Below, piece by piece: positions 11,478-23,689 of a stretch of DNA of 64,000 nt; position 1 is the first letter of the stretch; each line of letters starts with the position of its first letter. Where the stretch lies: contig OZ024905.1 of NCBI GenBank assembly GCA_964017125.1, positions 37,487,254-37,551,253 on the forward strand. The letters are read 5' to 3'. Source of the DNA: Flabesymbios commensalis. Its lineage: Eukaryota > Annelida > Polychaeta > Terebellida > Flabelligeridae. The notes under the pieces were generated by a model. That model searched no databases. It saw only the letters and a program-made list of their open reading frames with translations, and was not told the DNA's origin. The position numbers and the translations under genes were made by a program.

Positions 11478-11803
11478 TACCCCCTGGTCACTGGAGCTGT
11501 TTATTCGTGTGCCATTTCAACTCCCCGGGGAACATACAGTCCTGCAGCCGTTTGGCGCATTGAACTTATCGTACACATTGCCATCTCTGTCCTACCTGGT
11601 ACTCATTTTCACCTGAGTCAAGTGAAGCATTCGAGGGTGAAGTGTCTTGCCCAGGGACACACCATCTTAACAATGTCCCAAGATTGAGAGGGGAGAAACA
11701 TGATATTTCTCTGAAAATCCTGCACCAAGCGGGATTCGAAACCGCACGGCAGGCAGCGACATCGGCAGAGCGCCACGCTCTAACCATTGCGCCATGTCCC
11801 TCT
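11478..11803 (-). mobile_element. tRNA-derived SINE
   Basis: Read on the minus strand, the element starts near 11803 with a tRNA-like head. The A box is TGGCGCAATGGTTAGAGCG, and the B box GGTTTCGAATCCCG lies about 50 bases on. The body includes CCCTGGGCAAGACACTTCA, a phrase common in animal SINE bodies. The short open frame through it is a by-product. The tail lies near 11478; I see no clear target duplication. Confidence 0.75.
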
Positions 11804-12054
11804 ATGTAGTTGTGTCTTCATTAGATAACCCCTGCTTGCAGGGAGAACCGTTTCAGATTTTGTACGTAGGTGTACCCAAAGGTTTTTGTCGCCGCTCCGT
11901 GACTTTCAAGAAAATGGTAACCATTTTTAATTTGAGAAAAAAAGATTATTGTGAACATGATATCACGAGAACCGCTATGAGTCATTAAGTCCTCGCCTAG
12001 GCGGGCTGCTTACTGTATTCCACACGGTCCTTACTGTATTCCACACTAGTCAAC

Positions 12055-12855
12055 ACTAGGGAATTGTTTTGGTGACATTTTGATCCCCATATCATCAACC
12101 CTTTAATTACTATGGCCACTAACGAAGACAAGCTCGTTAGCGTGTTCAGGAAAAAGTTTCCATCAGATCGTCTTTTAATTTGGCAAATATGTTCAGCTAT
12201 GTCAGCCAATCACCTGATTAACTTTTGGGAGCAAATAATTTCAAAATAGCCTCTTTGTGGCCATTTTGAATTTTACAAATTTTGTTATATTTACTTAACT
12301 CAAAAAAATGCAAAATAGCTGGACCATAAATATAAAAAAATGTAATGTCTCACACAAGGATAACCCATGACAAATTTCGCAGTTATAAAATCAAAAATGG
12401 CCGCCAGTCAGCCATTTAATTTTTTTTTTCTCATTATCTCGTAAATCTTGCATGATAGCTGATTCATGAACTTCTGCTTCCTCATACTTCACATAGCCAT
12501 CAGCTAACACCAGGGTTTTTTTGTGACATTTTGATTCCCATATTATCAACCCTTTAATTACTAGGACCACTAGCAAATAAATACTTGTTAGCACATTTCA
12601 GGAAAATGTTTCCAGCAGATTTTCTTTTTATTTGGCAAATATGCACAGAAATGTCGGTCAATGACCTGATTAACTTTAAAGGCAAACAATTTCGAAATGG
12701 CGGTCTAGCGGCCATTTTGAATTTGAGTAATTTTCAAATATTTACGCAACTCTAAAATCAAAGAAAAATAGCTGGACCATGCATATAGAACAAAATGTAA
12801 GGACTCGCACAAGGATAATCCATGATAAATTTTTCAGAAGTAAAATCCAAAATGG
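12055..12855 (+). repeat. Two tandem copies of a ~460-bp dispersed repeat
   Basis: Copy 1 (about 12055-12410) and copy 2 (about 12510-12855) share, in order, GTGACATTTTGATYCCCATAT, ATCAACCCTTTAATTACTA, TTTGGCAAATATG, ACCTGATTAACTTT, GGCCATTTTGAATTT, AATAGCTGGACCAT and CACAAGGATAAYCCATGA. They lie directly upstream of the 160-bp satellite. No coding. Confidence 0.75.
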
Positions 12856-12870
12856 CCGACTGACTGTTTA

Positions 12871-14018
12871 GGGCCAGACCTGATTAGTTTTTCACGAAAA
12901 TCAGCCCATTATCGGCCCTCTGGTGGCCAAAAAACAAGAAAATCAGCCAAAATTGAGATTTACGGTCGCTAATGCGAAAAGTTTTTGACCAATAAACTTC
13001 TAGCCTAGCACTAACACTCATGGGGGTTGGGACAAGACCTGATTAGTTTTTCACGAAAATCGGCCCATTATCGGCCTCCTGGTGGCCAAAAAACATACGA
13101 AAAATCAGTCAAAATTGAGGTTTCCGGACGCTTATGTGAAAAAGTTTTAACCAATCAACTTCTAACCTGGCACTAACACTAACGGGGGTTAGGGCCAGAC
13201 CTGATAAGTTTTTCACGGAAATCAGCCCATTATCGGCCCTCTCGTGGCCAAAAAACATACGTATATCAGCCAAAATTGAGGTTTTCGGACGCTAATGTGA
13301 AAAGTTTTCGACCAAACGACTTTTAACCTGGCACTAACACTCATGGTGGTTAGGTCCAGACCTGATTAGTTTTTCACCAAAATCGGCCCTCTGGTGGCCA
13401 AAAATCAGCCAAAATTGAGGTTTCTGGACGCTAATTTGAATTTTTTTAGAACAATCAACTTCTAACCTGAGTGACGGTTGGGGCCAGACCTGATTAGTTT
13501 TTCAAGAAAATCGGCCCATCATCGACCCTCTGGTGGCCAAAAAACATACGGAAATCAGCCAAAATTAAGGTTTACGGACGCTAATGTGAAAAGTTTTTGA
13601 CCAATCAAGTTCTAACCTGGCTCTAATACTCAAGGGGGTTAAGGCCAGACCTGATTAATTTTTCACGAAAATCGGCCTATTATCTGCCTTCTGGTGGCCA
13701 AAATACATACGAAAATCAGGCAAAATGTAGGTTTCCGAACGCTAATGTGAAAAGTTATTCACCAATCAATTTCTAACCTGGCACTAACACTCATGGCGGT
13801 TGGGGCCAGACCTGATTAGTTTTTCACGAAAATCGGCCAATTATCGGCCCTCTGGTGGCCAAAAAACATCCGAAAATCAGCCAAAATTCAGATTTTTGGA
13901 CGTGATGTGAAAAGTTTTTGACTCATCAAGTACTAACCTGGGATTAATACTCATGGGGGTCAGGGCCAGACCTGATTAGTTTTTCACGACAATCGGCCTA
14001 TTATTGGCTCTCTCACCC
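12871..14018 (+). repeat. 160-bp satellite, about eight units
   Basis: The phrase CCAGACCTGATTAGTTTTTC recurs at about 12874, 13034, 13194, 13354, 13484, 13644, 13804 and 13964. The period is 160 bases except for one unit shortened by about 30. Each unit also carries TCGGCC...CTGGTGGCC, AAAATCAGCCAAAATTGAG and CTAACCTGGCACTAACACTC. Divergence between units is moderate, suggesting an array that is no longer being homogenised. Confidence 0.9.
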
Positions 14019-14028
14019 TCTGTAGACG

Positions 14029-14412
14029 GTTAAGTTAATGTGGTAGTTATCCCCGGTTTCCCAGACGCGAGAATCTGTGGACGACTGCCTCGTTTCGGTA
14101 CTTTGGTGCCGGGCGCACAGGGCCGGAGCCCATGCAGCCTTGGTACTTTTCCCGCACTCTCCGAGTCAAGTAGGACGTGTCGTGCGCGGGGTTGTACGTT
14201 GTAGTTGCCAGATGTCTTAACGAATAAACATGACAAGTGGAGGAAGAGTTTTGTGATTTACTTGGAACCGTCGATTCGACGGGGAAAGGAAGTTTGTGTT
14301 ATAATGGTGAATGTTGGCCAGTTTCCCTCGTCCGCCATTGCGAGCCCATACTAGAGACCCCAACGGTCACTCACAGGTATCTTCGGCGCGAGGGGCACCC
14401 CATCTTCCCATA
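14029..14412 (+). repeat. Left terminal direct repeat of the 4.9 kb unit
   Basis: Highly similar to 18522-18934 in the same orientation, differing by small indels. It contains CGAATAAACATGACAAGTGG. Within it CGTTAAG-like and CTTAACG sequences about 200 bases apart form a short inverted pair. The 160-bp satellite ends just upstream. Confidence 0.85.
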
Positions 14413-17400
14413 CTGGTGACGACTGATAGTCAACGCAACAGTTTTTTCACCAAGACGCCAATTGAAAATTGCTGTTTTCAGGGATAGTTTTGATTAAATT
14501 TTAAGGGATTTTTTGAAAAAAATCAATAGCATTTTTTTCATCAAGTAAGTAAAAACTTTAGGTGATCCTCAATATGTTAGTTTAAATTAGTCAGAAAGAG
14601 TTAGCAGAGGAGAAGCACGTTTTTTTACGTCGAAAACGGCGTAATTTTCTTATTTTTTGACGAAATCCCACGTGTTTGGCGCTTTTTCAAGATGGCGACC
14701 ATGTCGGTTTCTCTAGAAGAATCCTGAGAATTTTTCTCATAGACTTAGTCTATCATTTTTTCAATGTAAGAGTTTGTTAAATGCTTTCATCCTATTAATG
14801 CCACTGTAGGCGAATGGGAAGTGGGTATTTTCGGAAAATCATTTTTATCATTGATTGCCATGATTGGGTGACTCGATTTTAAAGTCCATAGACGAAGCCT
14901 CGTCATTTTTTCGATTTTTCAGTAAAATCGACAAGAAATTATAAATATCGCTTCGACTGGGGTAACCTTTATTAGGTTTAGGGCCAAATTAAAGTGTTTC
15001 CCTAAATGAATGTCAATAAACGGTCTTATTTGGTCTGTTAAAAATATTCTCAGGACCGTAGGTCAATATTTTATTACTATTATAATATGTTATTTCAGAG
15101 AATGCTGAATATTGTAAATGTATCTGGTAGGTGAGCGCCATTTTGGACGCTGGTTCCCCTTGATTAGCTGATCGCCCGCCGTGGGCAAACACGTGTCCCG
15201 CCATAACCGGCATGCATTTGGATAGTGGACCTGTGTCGCCACATCACATTAGCATAAATTAGGCCGCCATTTTGATTTGGTGGAGCTGATTACTCACGTG
15301 TTTAAAACTATACAAGGACTAGTTTTAAATAATTTTTTTTGATTATTTATAAATTTTCTTTTTCAAAACGGTTGAAGGAGAGGGAATATAAATAAGCTGT
15401 TTAGGAAACGAAATTATAGCACTAATTGTGAGAGATTTTTTTTTCACGTTAAAACGCCCTCCGGTGTTTGTAATTGCTCTAGCCTACTTTTAGCGCCTTA
15501 TTTGGGCACGGAGTAGGTAATGAATATGCTAATGTGAGGCGAGACGCGGCCGCTGCTCATTTTTCTATGTACACACCGTTGCACGCATGCTGACACAGAC
15601 AAGCAGCCACATGCTGTCTGCTGCACATGTTAGCACTACTGATAACACACCATACTCACACCCACCACAGACGAAATAAACACAACCGCTACGCACCAGC
15701 CGATTTATACGTCAATCAATGAATCGAAGCGAGCGATTGATTCGGACGTTAATAAGAATGACTCCGTGATGAACGTGCCATTATAAAAAAAAAAACGTGG
15801 AATGTTCATCACAGAAATCATTTTTCAGCGAAATGATATACTATCATTAATCAGCATAGACTACTGTCAGTCATGTTTTAAATATTTTTCTAAAATAAAT
15901 GTAGCTGTTTTTATTCGCAGTCTCATTTAGTCTATCAGTTTGAGAACGAAATTTTCTCATGATAGTTTATTTCTGAAGTTTGAATTTTTATAAATACAGA
16001 AATATTCGATTTGACAGTTGCGCTTTTGCGAAACATTGCCAATATCTGCATGTGTTTTTCGACTTGTGTGAATTTTTTTTTTTTCACCCAAGTCGATTTA
16101 CAATATACTATTATCTTAGCTTAGCATAGCATGTCATAATTGTATCTGGCATTTTTTATGTACAATTTAGACCTACAGTTTTCACTATACCATTATGTAT
16201 GTGTGTGAATAAGTGAAAACATTTTATGTCAAATATAGACCCACAGTTTTCACTACAATATATATATATACGTGTGTGAACTTGTGCAAAGAAAATATCT
16301 GCAACCCCTGTTTCTCGCAACATGCGACATAGCATGACCATTTTCTACAGTCTACATTTCTAAGATTCAACATAGACAGACATTTTTTCATCTGGTCTAG
16401 ACCTCAACGTACAACTAACCCGCGCAGGACACGTCACGGACATAGGCCACGGAGAGTGGCGACCGCATACCCTGGCGGAAGGCCTGGGGTGTGCGCCAGC
16501 AATAAGAAGGCTAGCCACCGACACGGTGGAGGTAGACCTACGTCACTTCAACAAGGTGATTGAAAAAAATATTAACGACGGCCAATTACAGTTTGGCATT
16601 GTTCACATATTTGACATTTTTATACTCGCTCAGGCCTGCACAGCTAGCCTAATAGGTCGCAGACTGAGTGCTTCATTATTTAAATGACTTTACTAAATAA
16701 ACGATTTCAATTTGATATGAACTATGTAACGTAACCTGATTTGACAGGTTTATTAATGCTGACAGTTTTGTGGCTCGAATCAGCATGTGTGATGTGGGCC
16801 GACCTTTCAGCGTGACCATCACAGGTGCCATCCACGCGTCCTGCGGCGCTGCTCAAATACGGTCCTGTCTATAACACAGCACACGTCGTGTGCCGTATAA
16901 ACCTATACACCACGCATCAACAGCACAGCCAGCCAGACTTTATACACGTGATTGTCTGCAGCCCAGCCGACACGGCTAAGCAGCATCAGCAGTATCGTCA
17001 ACGGCGTCTGCTGTCCGGGGATTCCCCACATTCACTGGTACGTCATAGTATTCCAGACCCAGCGATCAACAGACATTTTTAGCAAGTGCGAGACTTTTTA
17101 CACCCCGCATTGCTGAAATCAATAATAATAATAATCATGGACCTTCCAGAGCAAAGAACCAGATCAGCATCGACTTCAGAACATTCTACGATTTCAGCAG
17201 CCATTTTAATTGTACCTACCTGCATTAGGCTTACAGAACATTGATCATTTCATATCCTGCATATTTTCTCAGATCACTTATTATTCAACTCAATATTGAA
17301 TTTTTTATTAATAGTGATTTTTTTATTAATTCCAGTTTAATATTTTCGTACCTTATATCGCCTCCGACTTTTACAATACATCGATATCGACTTTTACGAC

Positions 17401-18521
17401 GATGCATGGGTCTGTTTCTGTTAACCGCACGTCCGGTGATCTGAGGCAGACACGTGCGTTTTTAACTTTAAAGTTTAGCCAACGCAAGAGGGCGACTTTT
17501 GCGTTTGGCGCGCCGGCAACTAGCTGGTTATGTCCCACACGTGACATTTCGTGGAACAATTAGTTCCACTGCACATCGAAACATGCTAATCATGTATTTT
17601 TGCGACCAAATCGCAGAATTATTTTAAATCCTGTAGTACGGCACGCGCCCGAATCAGGTACGTCATAGCGTTACCGCATAATGCAACTCAAGGCTATCAC
17701 ACGGTGAGACGCCAGCTGTGATCGCTCACAATAAAGGCCAACTAGGCCCGAGCACGATCATTCAGCATTTTACTTCTCGCGCTAATGGGGATTTGTATAC
17801 TTGCATTCGAACCGACGCTACGATACGCACAATCGACCACACGAACCGATAATGCGAACACATGTTCGATACAGTACTCGAGTACTGCCCCCTAACGATC
17901 AGCGAATGCAATAAATCGTTTTATATTTAGCATGTGTTGGACGAATCATCCACACACGTGCTCGATTTGTGCGGCTGGCACTCGTGGTTTACTATAGCGC
18001 CAACCCATAAAGACTGCGAGACCAGCCACACGCATCGCACTATTACATTTTTTCATTGTATTGTATTTTGTATTGCATGTAATTTAGCCTACGTAATCAT
18101 TTTGCACGAGCAATTTACGTAAAAGATTTCAGTATATTTTAATTACGACACTATTAGGCTACTCCAGGCCTGGCAACATTGTGTAAAATATGTAAAATGT
18201 AAAAACATTTTTCAGCAAGATAATTGCTAAATTATGATGGAAATTTATGTTAAGTAAATGAATCGGTTGGTCGCAGCTTGCAGCATATAAATACGTACAT
18301 ACAGGACAGTTGGTGTTAAGAGGATGGGACAATTTCATTTATAATGCTGCGACGTCAACCAGCCACGCTGTAACCACACACGCTATAATTTTTAAAACTA
18401 TGCTTAGTTATAAGAGGTTACATATTATTACAACCCCCGCTACTTGCACGAAGCAGTCTCCTACACGTCAGCTGGGGCCTACGTTATCACTTACCCGGGG
18501 GTAATGTAGGATCCCTACTTC

Positions 18522-18934
18522 GTTAAGTTAATGTGGCAGTTATCCCCGGTTTCCCGGACGCGAGAATCTGTGGACGACTGCCTCGTTTCGGTATTTTGGT
18601 GCCGGGCGCACAGGGCCATGTGGCCTTGGTACTTTTCCCGCACTTCAGATGTTACGCTCGGCGACTACGGACGTGCGGTAGGTCGCTCTCTCTGAGTCAA
18701 GTAGGACGTGTCGTGCGCGGGGTTGTACGTTGTAGTTACCAGATGTCTTAACGAATAAACATGACAAGTGGAGGAAGAGTTTTGTGATTTACTTGGAACC
18801 GTGAGGAAAGGAAGTTTGTGTTATAATGGTGAATGTTGGGCAGTTTCCCTCGTCCGCCATTGCGAGCCCATACTAGAGACCCCAACGGTCACTCACAGGT
18901 ATCTTCGGCGCGAGGGGCACCCCATCTTCCCATA
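18522..18934 (+). repeat. Right terminal direct repeat of the 4.9 kb unit
   Basis: Second copy of the repeat at 14029-14412. Sequence similarity stops sharply at CCCATA on its right side. High similarity between copies implies a fairly recent insertion if these are LTRs. Confidence 0.85.
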
Positions 18935-19410
18935 GATCTGTTTTGCATTCTTGAATGATGTTGGTGTCATCAATGCACACTGAGCCTTGGCTACCTATGG
19001 GACTACAGGGGGGTGTAGTGTGGTGAAATAAGCTGACCATTTTTAATAATATTTTTACCTATCCTGATAAGAAGGGGTGTTGTCATATCCCATGTAATAA
19101 CATATCCTGACACAGGTATGTTTGCAATGTAGCGGAAAGGATTAGAGCTATGAAAGCACACATTTTACTAAATTTCGATTTAATTACTCAAAAATGTGTC
19201 TCAGTTTTTATGAGCAATGTCTTTTTGATGGGCGTTACGCTTTTCCCCACACCTATCATTCAAGTGTTGTAGCTTTGGCACTTCTCTCTTAATAATTATC
19301 TCTTACAACACCGTCACGCTTTATGGACGAGAGTTATCGCTCAACATAAGGAGAATAACAGTAATCGGTACATATTCATCGAAATTATATATTTTGGTGT
19401 TGCGTGAACC
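18935..19410. other. Unannotated intergenic sequence
   Basis: I see no gene, repeat or RNA signature here. Confidence 0.5.
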
Positions 19411-19416
19411 TTTGCA

Positions 19417-19811
19417 GCCCAATCAATCAATATAGCATCGATTCGTTGAGGAATGTCTCGAGATGATCACATGCACCATCATCTAAACTGGCGACCAAGA
19501 TGGATTTCTGTTCATCTAACATATCTAATGTCAGTCTTGAAAAGGTTTGTTCGTATTCTCATACTTAAAAAGCGTATTGGCAGTGCGTTCATGAAACTGA
19601 CAAACAATGTACATCTTGAATAGCAGCTCTAACTCCTTGGGGCACTGCTTGGCAGGGATTGGAGTAGCTATTAAACACGTCAACGAGTATTTAACATTGG
19701 CTGTGTAGCTTCTCTGAGTGGCTGGATTAACATCAGAGCGCTTGAACATGTTAATGTTTGGATAGTTTCTTTCAAATGCATCAGCAATACAGACCCCTTT
19801 CTCTTCACCCT
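19417..19811 (-). pseudogene. Unrecognised coding relic or exon
   Basis: On the minus strand, after a plausible acceptor (GATATTGCAG), an open frame from about 19811 to 19531 encodes GEEKGVCIADAFERNYPNIN and onward through FKRSDVNPATQRSYTANVKY and ELELLFKMYIVCQFHERTAN. Composition is protein-like, unlike random AT-rich frames nearby. A second short open stretch lies immediately downstream on the same strand in another frame (about 19417-19530, containing LDMLDEQKSILVASLDDGAC). I do not recognise the family. It may be a decayed gene, part of a mobile element, or an exon of a gene not otherwise seen. Confidence 0.35.
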
Positions 19812-19829
19812 GCAATATCAGTATGCACA

Positions 19830-21630
19830 GTGAGGACAGATTGTTCATCAATTCCGCGTAGATCAGTTATTATTAGATTAATATTTAGATTAAAAACAGA
19901 AATAAATGTCCTTGATCAGAAATCAATAGCATGCACCACTGAGCATAATGACAATAATTATCAAGAATAAAACACAAAGACTCAATTTAAACGCTTTGCA
20001 AATTTGAGTAGCATTTCTAGTTTTAGCGTTGTTTCCCACAGACTGTAGTAGCTGTCATATTTATTATGACAAAAAAATTATGCAAACTATTGACAAACAG
20101 TAAAGGTCCAGTAGAATAATGTTACTTGCTCGAATAGCCGAGCAATATTTTGAATCATAGATTGTATCGTTAGATTGCCAAGCTCACCACGTGGGCTACT
20201 TAAACATTCCTGTAGGCCTATGCCCTAGAAGTATCGAATCTGTTTTATTACTGTTTAGATAAAAAAAATATTTCACGTTGAAATAAACCCTATCATATAA
20301 TTAAAAATGACATTAAATTCAATAATTCCATGTCATCACCAAATCACCAGGTTTTTACAAATAGATTTCGAATATTACTTTGACCTTGAAGTTATTGATT
20401 AAACTTGACCTTTATGCGATATATAGTAGTGCATACTATTCTGTTCAACATTCAATGTAGTGTATTAAAAGAAAATAAATAAAATCATAACGTTGATCCA
20501 TTTACGAGACATGTGCGGACCACTTGTCCAAACAATTACGACACCGGTTATTAGATAAATACTCCATTAAACCCACAAATGAAAGGTCGTATTATATATA
20601 AAATATATTATATTATTATATTATATATCAAATAATATTGAATAGTTTCGAACATTTTAAACGCGCTGTTTAATGTCCGAAATTATCAAATTGCCCTTGA
20701 TTTTGACATTGACCTCGACACATCACGTGACCTTGACAATGAATGATCACAAAAATATTTTTGTTGTGTCAATTATCAATCAAATATATAACAGAACTTG
20801 AAATCGATAAAATCGACCCACCGATTCTTAAGATATTAAGTCGGGTTTACGGTGCAGCTCCATAATTATGCAAGTGTGAGGGAGGTTGTTTGAATAACGA
20901 AACTGCTGACCAGTAACTAAACACATGATTGCACTGAAAACATCTCCACTTTTATTTGGTCATGAAATATTATTAGTTTTTCATTTGTTTTTATTATTTC
21001 ATGTTAATTCCATGACATATGATTCATACAGACAGTTCAATTTTCAGAAGGTACTACATATTATCTATTATTTTTGTTATTGCATTGCCTTTGTCAATTG
21101 TCCATGAAAAAACCCCTTGAATTTAGTGGGTTTTTTAAAATGTCAAGCTTTGTACTTTGTGATACTTATCTGGTTATTTGGAAAGGCCTAATAATAGTGA
21201 CAGTAATATTAGTCATTGCTGCCATTGAATACATGTGTATATTATTGTTGCACTGGTTTGCAATTCGTGTGCAGAGTTGATAGAATTAATTTTAAATGTG
21301 CAAAAGTATTCAGATAAATGGTTGTGGAGTCAATTAAAAATCATCCATTCTTACTGTTCTAGTATTACGTATTAATGTAATGATGCGACATGTTTCTTAA
21401 AGTTTTGGAATTTCTTTTACTGCGTTAACGTGTTTATAACCCTTGACGACCATTTGTAAAATTATTCTTATGGCGAAATAGACTAATAATTGATATTCAG
21501 AACTAAAACAATGAAAGACCTATGTCAGAATTTTTTTTAGTTTTGGAGCGTTTAATATTTGCGGAGAAAATAAATAATTTAAATTTTTACACTTATATCG
21601 TCATATGACCTTGATTTGGTCATTTTAGAT
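19830..21630. other. Unannotated intergenic sequence
   Basis: AT-rich DNA with short TA-rich runs (for example 20590-20640). Open frames of 60-70 codons here look random. No repeat family or RNA gene is recognised. Confidence 0.5.
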
Positions 21631-21639
21631 TGAAAATGA

Positions 21640-22150
21640 CATCATAATTGTGATCCTTGGTCTCAAATACCTCAAAATAGAGGTATTATCAGTTATTCTG
21701 TGATTTTTAATTAAAAAGTTATCTTGGCCAAAGTTTTTAGTGGCGGCCATTTTGAATCGTCCAATATGGCTGCTAGAGGGCACATTTCACTTGTCTGTCG
21801 GCAGATTCTGAAATGTCTAGGTCATATCAGCCTGTGACAAAAATTTCAGACTTTAGCAATGAAGTGAACGATATGATCATTTGAGGTTAAGCTCCCCTAC
21901 TACACGGAATGTCAGCATTAATATTGCATAGCGAAACTCAAGTCTCCGACCGTCTGGGCATGTCTGGGGGTATAGACATGCCCAGAGCGAAGGAAAACGC
22001 TCTCAATAACCCACCATGCACTATCACCCCCAACCTCACATCATCATCTGTACATCATTCATCTCATCAATTATTGACTGCAACGTTTTTATCGTACTAC
22101 ACTGTCACTTAAAAGACCATCTGTGCCGAAAAGTGACGTAAAGCAATGAT
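21640..22150 (+). repeat. Dispersed repeat, second copy at 43085-43745
   Basis: Contains GGCGGCCATTTTGAAT (about 21743). From about 21945 onward it matches the 43 kb region: GTCTGGGCATGTCTGGGGGTA, ATGCCCAGA, CTCTCAATAACCCACCATG, CTCACATCATCATCTGTACA and GTCACTTAAA. The 43 kb copy is interrupted by a TA-flanked element exactly at the GGGGGTA position, which here is uninterrupted. Confidence 0.75.
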
Positions 22151-22179
22151 TCACTACTACTACTACTTTCTGATCAAAA

Positions 22180-22500
22180 GAAGTCTATTCAGTGATAACC
22201 CGACTTTACATAATATTAACACAGGAATTACCGCTGATGACATAGCTAGCAATGCTAAAACAGTAAATAATATGGTGATGAAAATGTATTATGTGATATT
22301 TCTTTTAGAAAAAAATTATATATATATAATTTCAATAGCCTCGAATAATTGCATCAAGATAAGTGATAAAATCATAAATATTGATCCACAACTAGTCTTC
22401 CAGTCTGGTGGTGACTTGTGAAAACAGCTATAGTTAAGGCACCCTACAGAAGAGCTTTGGCTGATGATTTGAGAGAACAAGTTTGATGGTCAGGGTTTAC
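22180..22500 (+). pseudogene. Broken coding relic with IDPQLVFQ motif
   Basis: The + strand frame reads SLFSDNPTLHNINTGITADD and later IKISDKIINIDPQLVFQ, with protein-like KTAIVKAPYRRALADDL close by. The NTGITAD and IDPQLxFQ signatures recall, from memory, a large uncharacterised protein family that is multicopy in many invertebrate genomes. The relic is fragmentary and clearly not functional. Assignment is by motif memory only. Confidence 0.35.
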
Positions 22501-22504
22501 GCCA

Positions 22505-23165
22505 GGAATGTTTGAGTGGGGGGGGGGGGGGATCTAAAAAGGGTGGGGTCTGGGGAGAAGTCCTCTCCAAGGAGAACAAAATGTTATTGCAATGTTATTG
22601 CGTAGAATGGCATACTTTAACTGGAATGATAGCAAAATATGGAATATATTTCGTTTTCTTCGCAAACAAGGGAGGATATCCCCCTTTGGTGTTGAGTGGG
22701 TGGGGGAGGGTCCGAAAGTAACCCTGATGATTTTATTTGGATGATCCAGAAAAGTTAATATTTTATATATTTCACACCTTGTACAATGGCAGATATAACG
22801 GTTTTGATGAGATTTATATGTATATACATGAGGTACGTGTGCTAGTTAGATGCACAATAGACATATAATAAATGGACAGAATGGTGGTGAATATAGTATA
22901 AGATGACACTGTAACTAAAAAAATGTCCTCGACAACTACTACTAACCTGGAAATGCTCATGAAATATATTAATTATTTTCCAGGTGGCCCTAAAAGCTAC
23001 CTATATATATGTGCAGAATATAATTTCAGACTAAGTAAATAGCCCATCCTTAGGCCTACACACACAGCTAGTATTTTACGAACAATGTTGTGCAGTCTTA
23101 CAATAATTATGTTCCGTGCTCATGTTAGATGTTAAATGTTTGATGTTAAAATATATCACTGAGCA
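22505..23165. other. Intergenic sequence with a poly-G run
   Basis: A run of G (about 22518-22530) is followed by G-rich sequence to about 22560. The rest is AT-rich with no recognised feature. Confidence 0.5.
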
Positions 23166-23169
23166 ATTA

Positions 23170-23530
23170 TTCAGGCGACAATGTTGGATTAATGCGAATT
23201 CTGAAAGTAGGCCTACTTCTTTTTTAGCTTTTTATCATATAATAAAACTAGGTTTAAAGGTACAAAATACATTTAACAAATTCCTCATGGCTTATGCCGG
23301 GCTAATTATATGAAATAACAGGTAGTTGTTTAGATTAGTGGCGGCCATTGCGGTCATTTTGGATTCATGCAAATTCTGAAAATACATATTTGAAGTTTTT
23401 ATCATCTAAAAGATTCATAAGTGTCCTTAAAATGTCATAAAATGTGCAAACTAGTTACAGGTCCTATTCTGGACATTCGGCGGCCATATTGGATTTATGC
23501 AAATTTGACATATTTCCCCAAGAGACATTT
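23170..23530 (+). repeat. Degenerate ~150-bp tandem repeat with GGCGGCCAT motif
   Basis: Three diverged units carry ATTGGATT-ATGCAAATTCTGA-like phrases at about 23185, 23360 and 23490. Two of them have GCGGCCATNTTGGAT upstream. No coding potential. Confidence 0.55.
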
Positions 23531-23689
23531 CGGGGCATTTTTAGTATGTTGTTCTAGAGACCTTTCTGAAATAAATTTAAAAATATATATTTTTTTGCAA
23601 TTTGTGCTGGGTCATGCCCTCAAATGACATAGATTGACTAGACTAAAGTTACACAGGTAGTTTAGGACACAAATTATTCCTCTATATTC

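Larger units (their letters stand above)
14029..18934 (+). mobile_element. Likely LTR-type fossil: 4.9 kb unit with 0.4 kb terminal direct repeats
   Basis: Direct repeats of about 384 and 413 bases begin GTTAAGTTAATGTGG and end CTTCCCATA, enclosing 4.1 kb. Directly after the left repeat comes CTGGTGACGACTGATAG, which resembles a primer-binding site. A possible 4-base target duplication (TAGA) flanks the unit. No long ORF remains; a GC-richer stretch near 16.4-16.6 kb has coding-like composition. The plan fits a non-autonomous or decayed LTR retroelement. A segmental duplication is the alternative, since the usual TG...CA ends are not clear. Confidence 0.45.

Noticed and set aside
11566-11787. 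73-codon minus-strand ORF
   Set aside because: It is internal to the tRNA-derived SINE.
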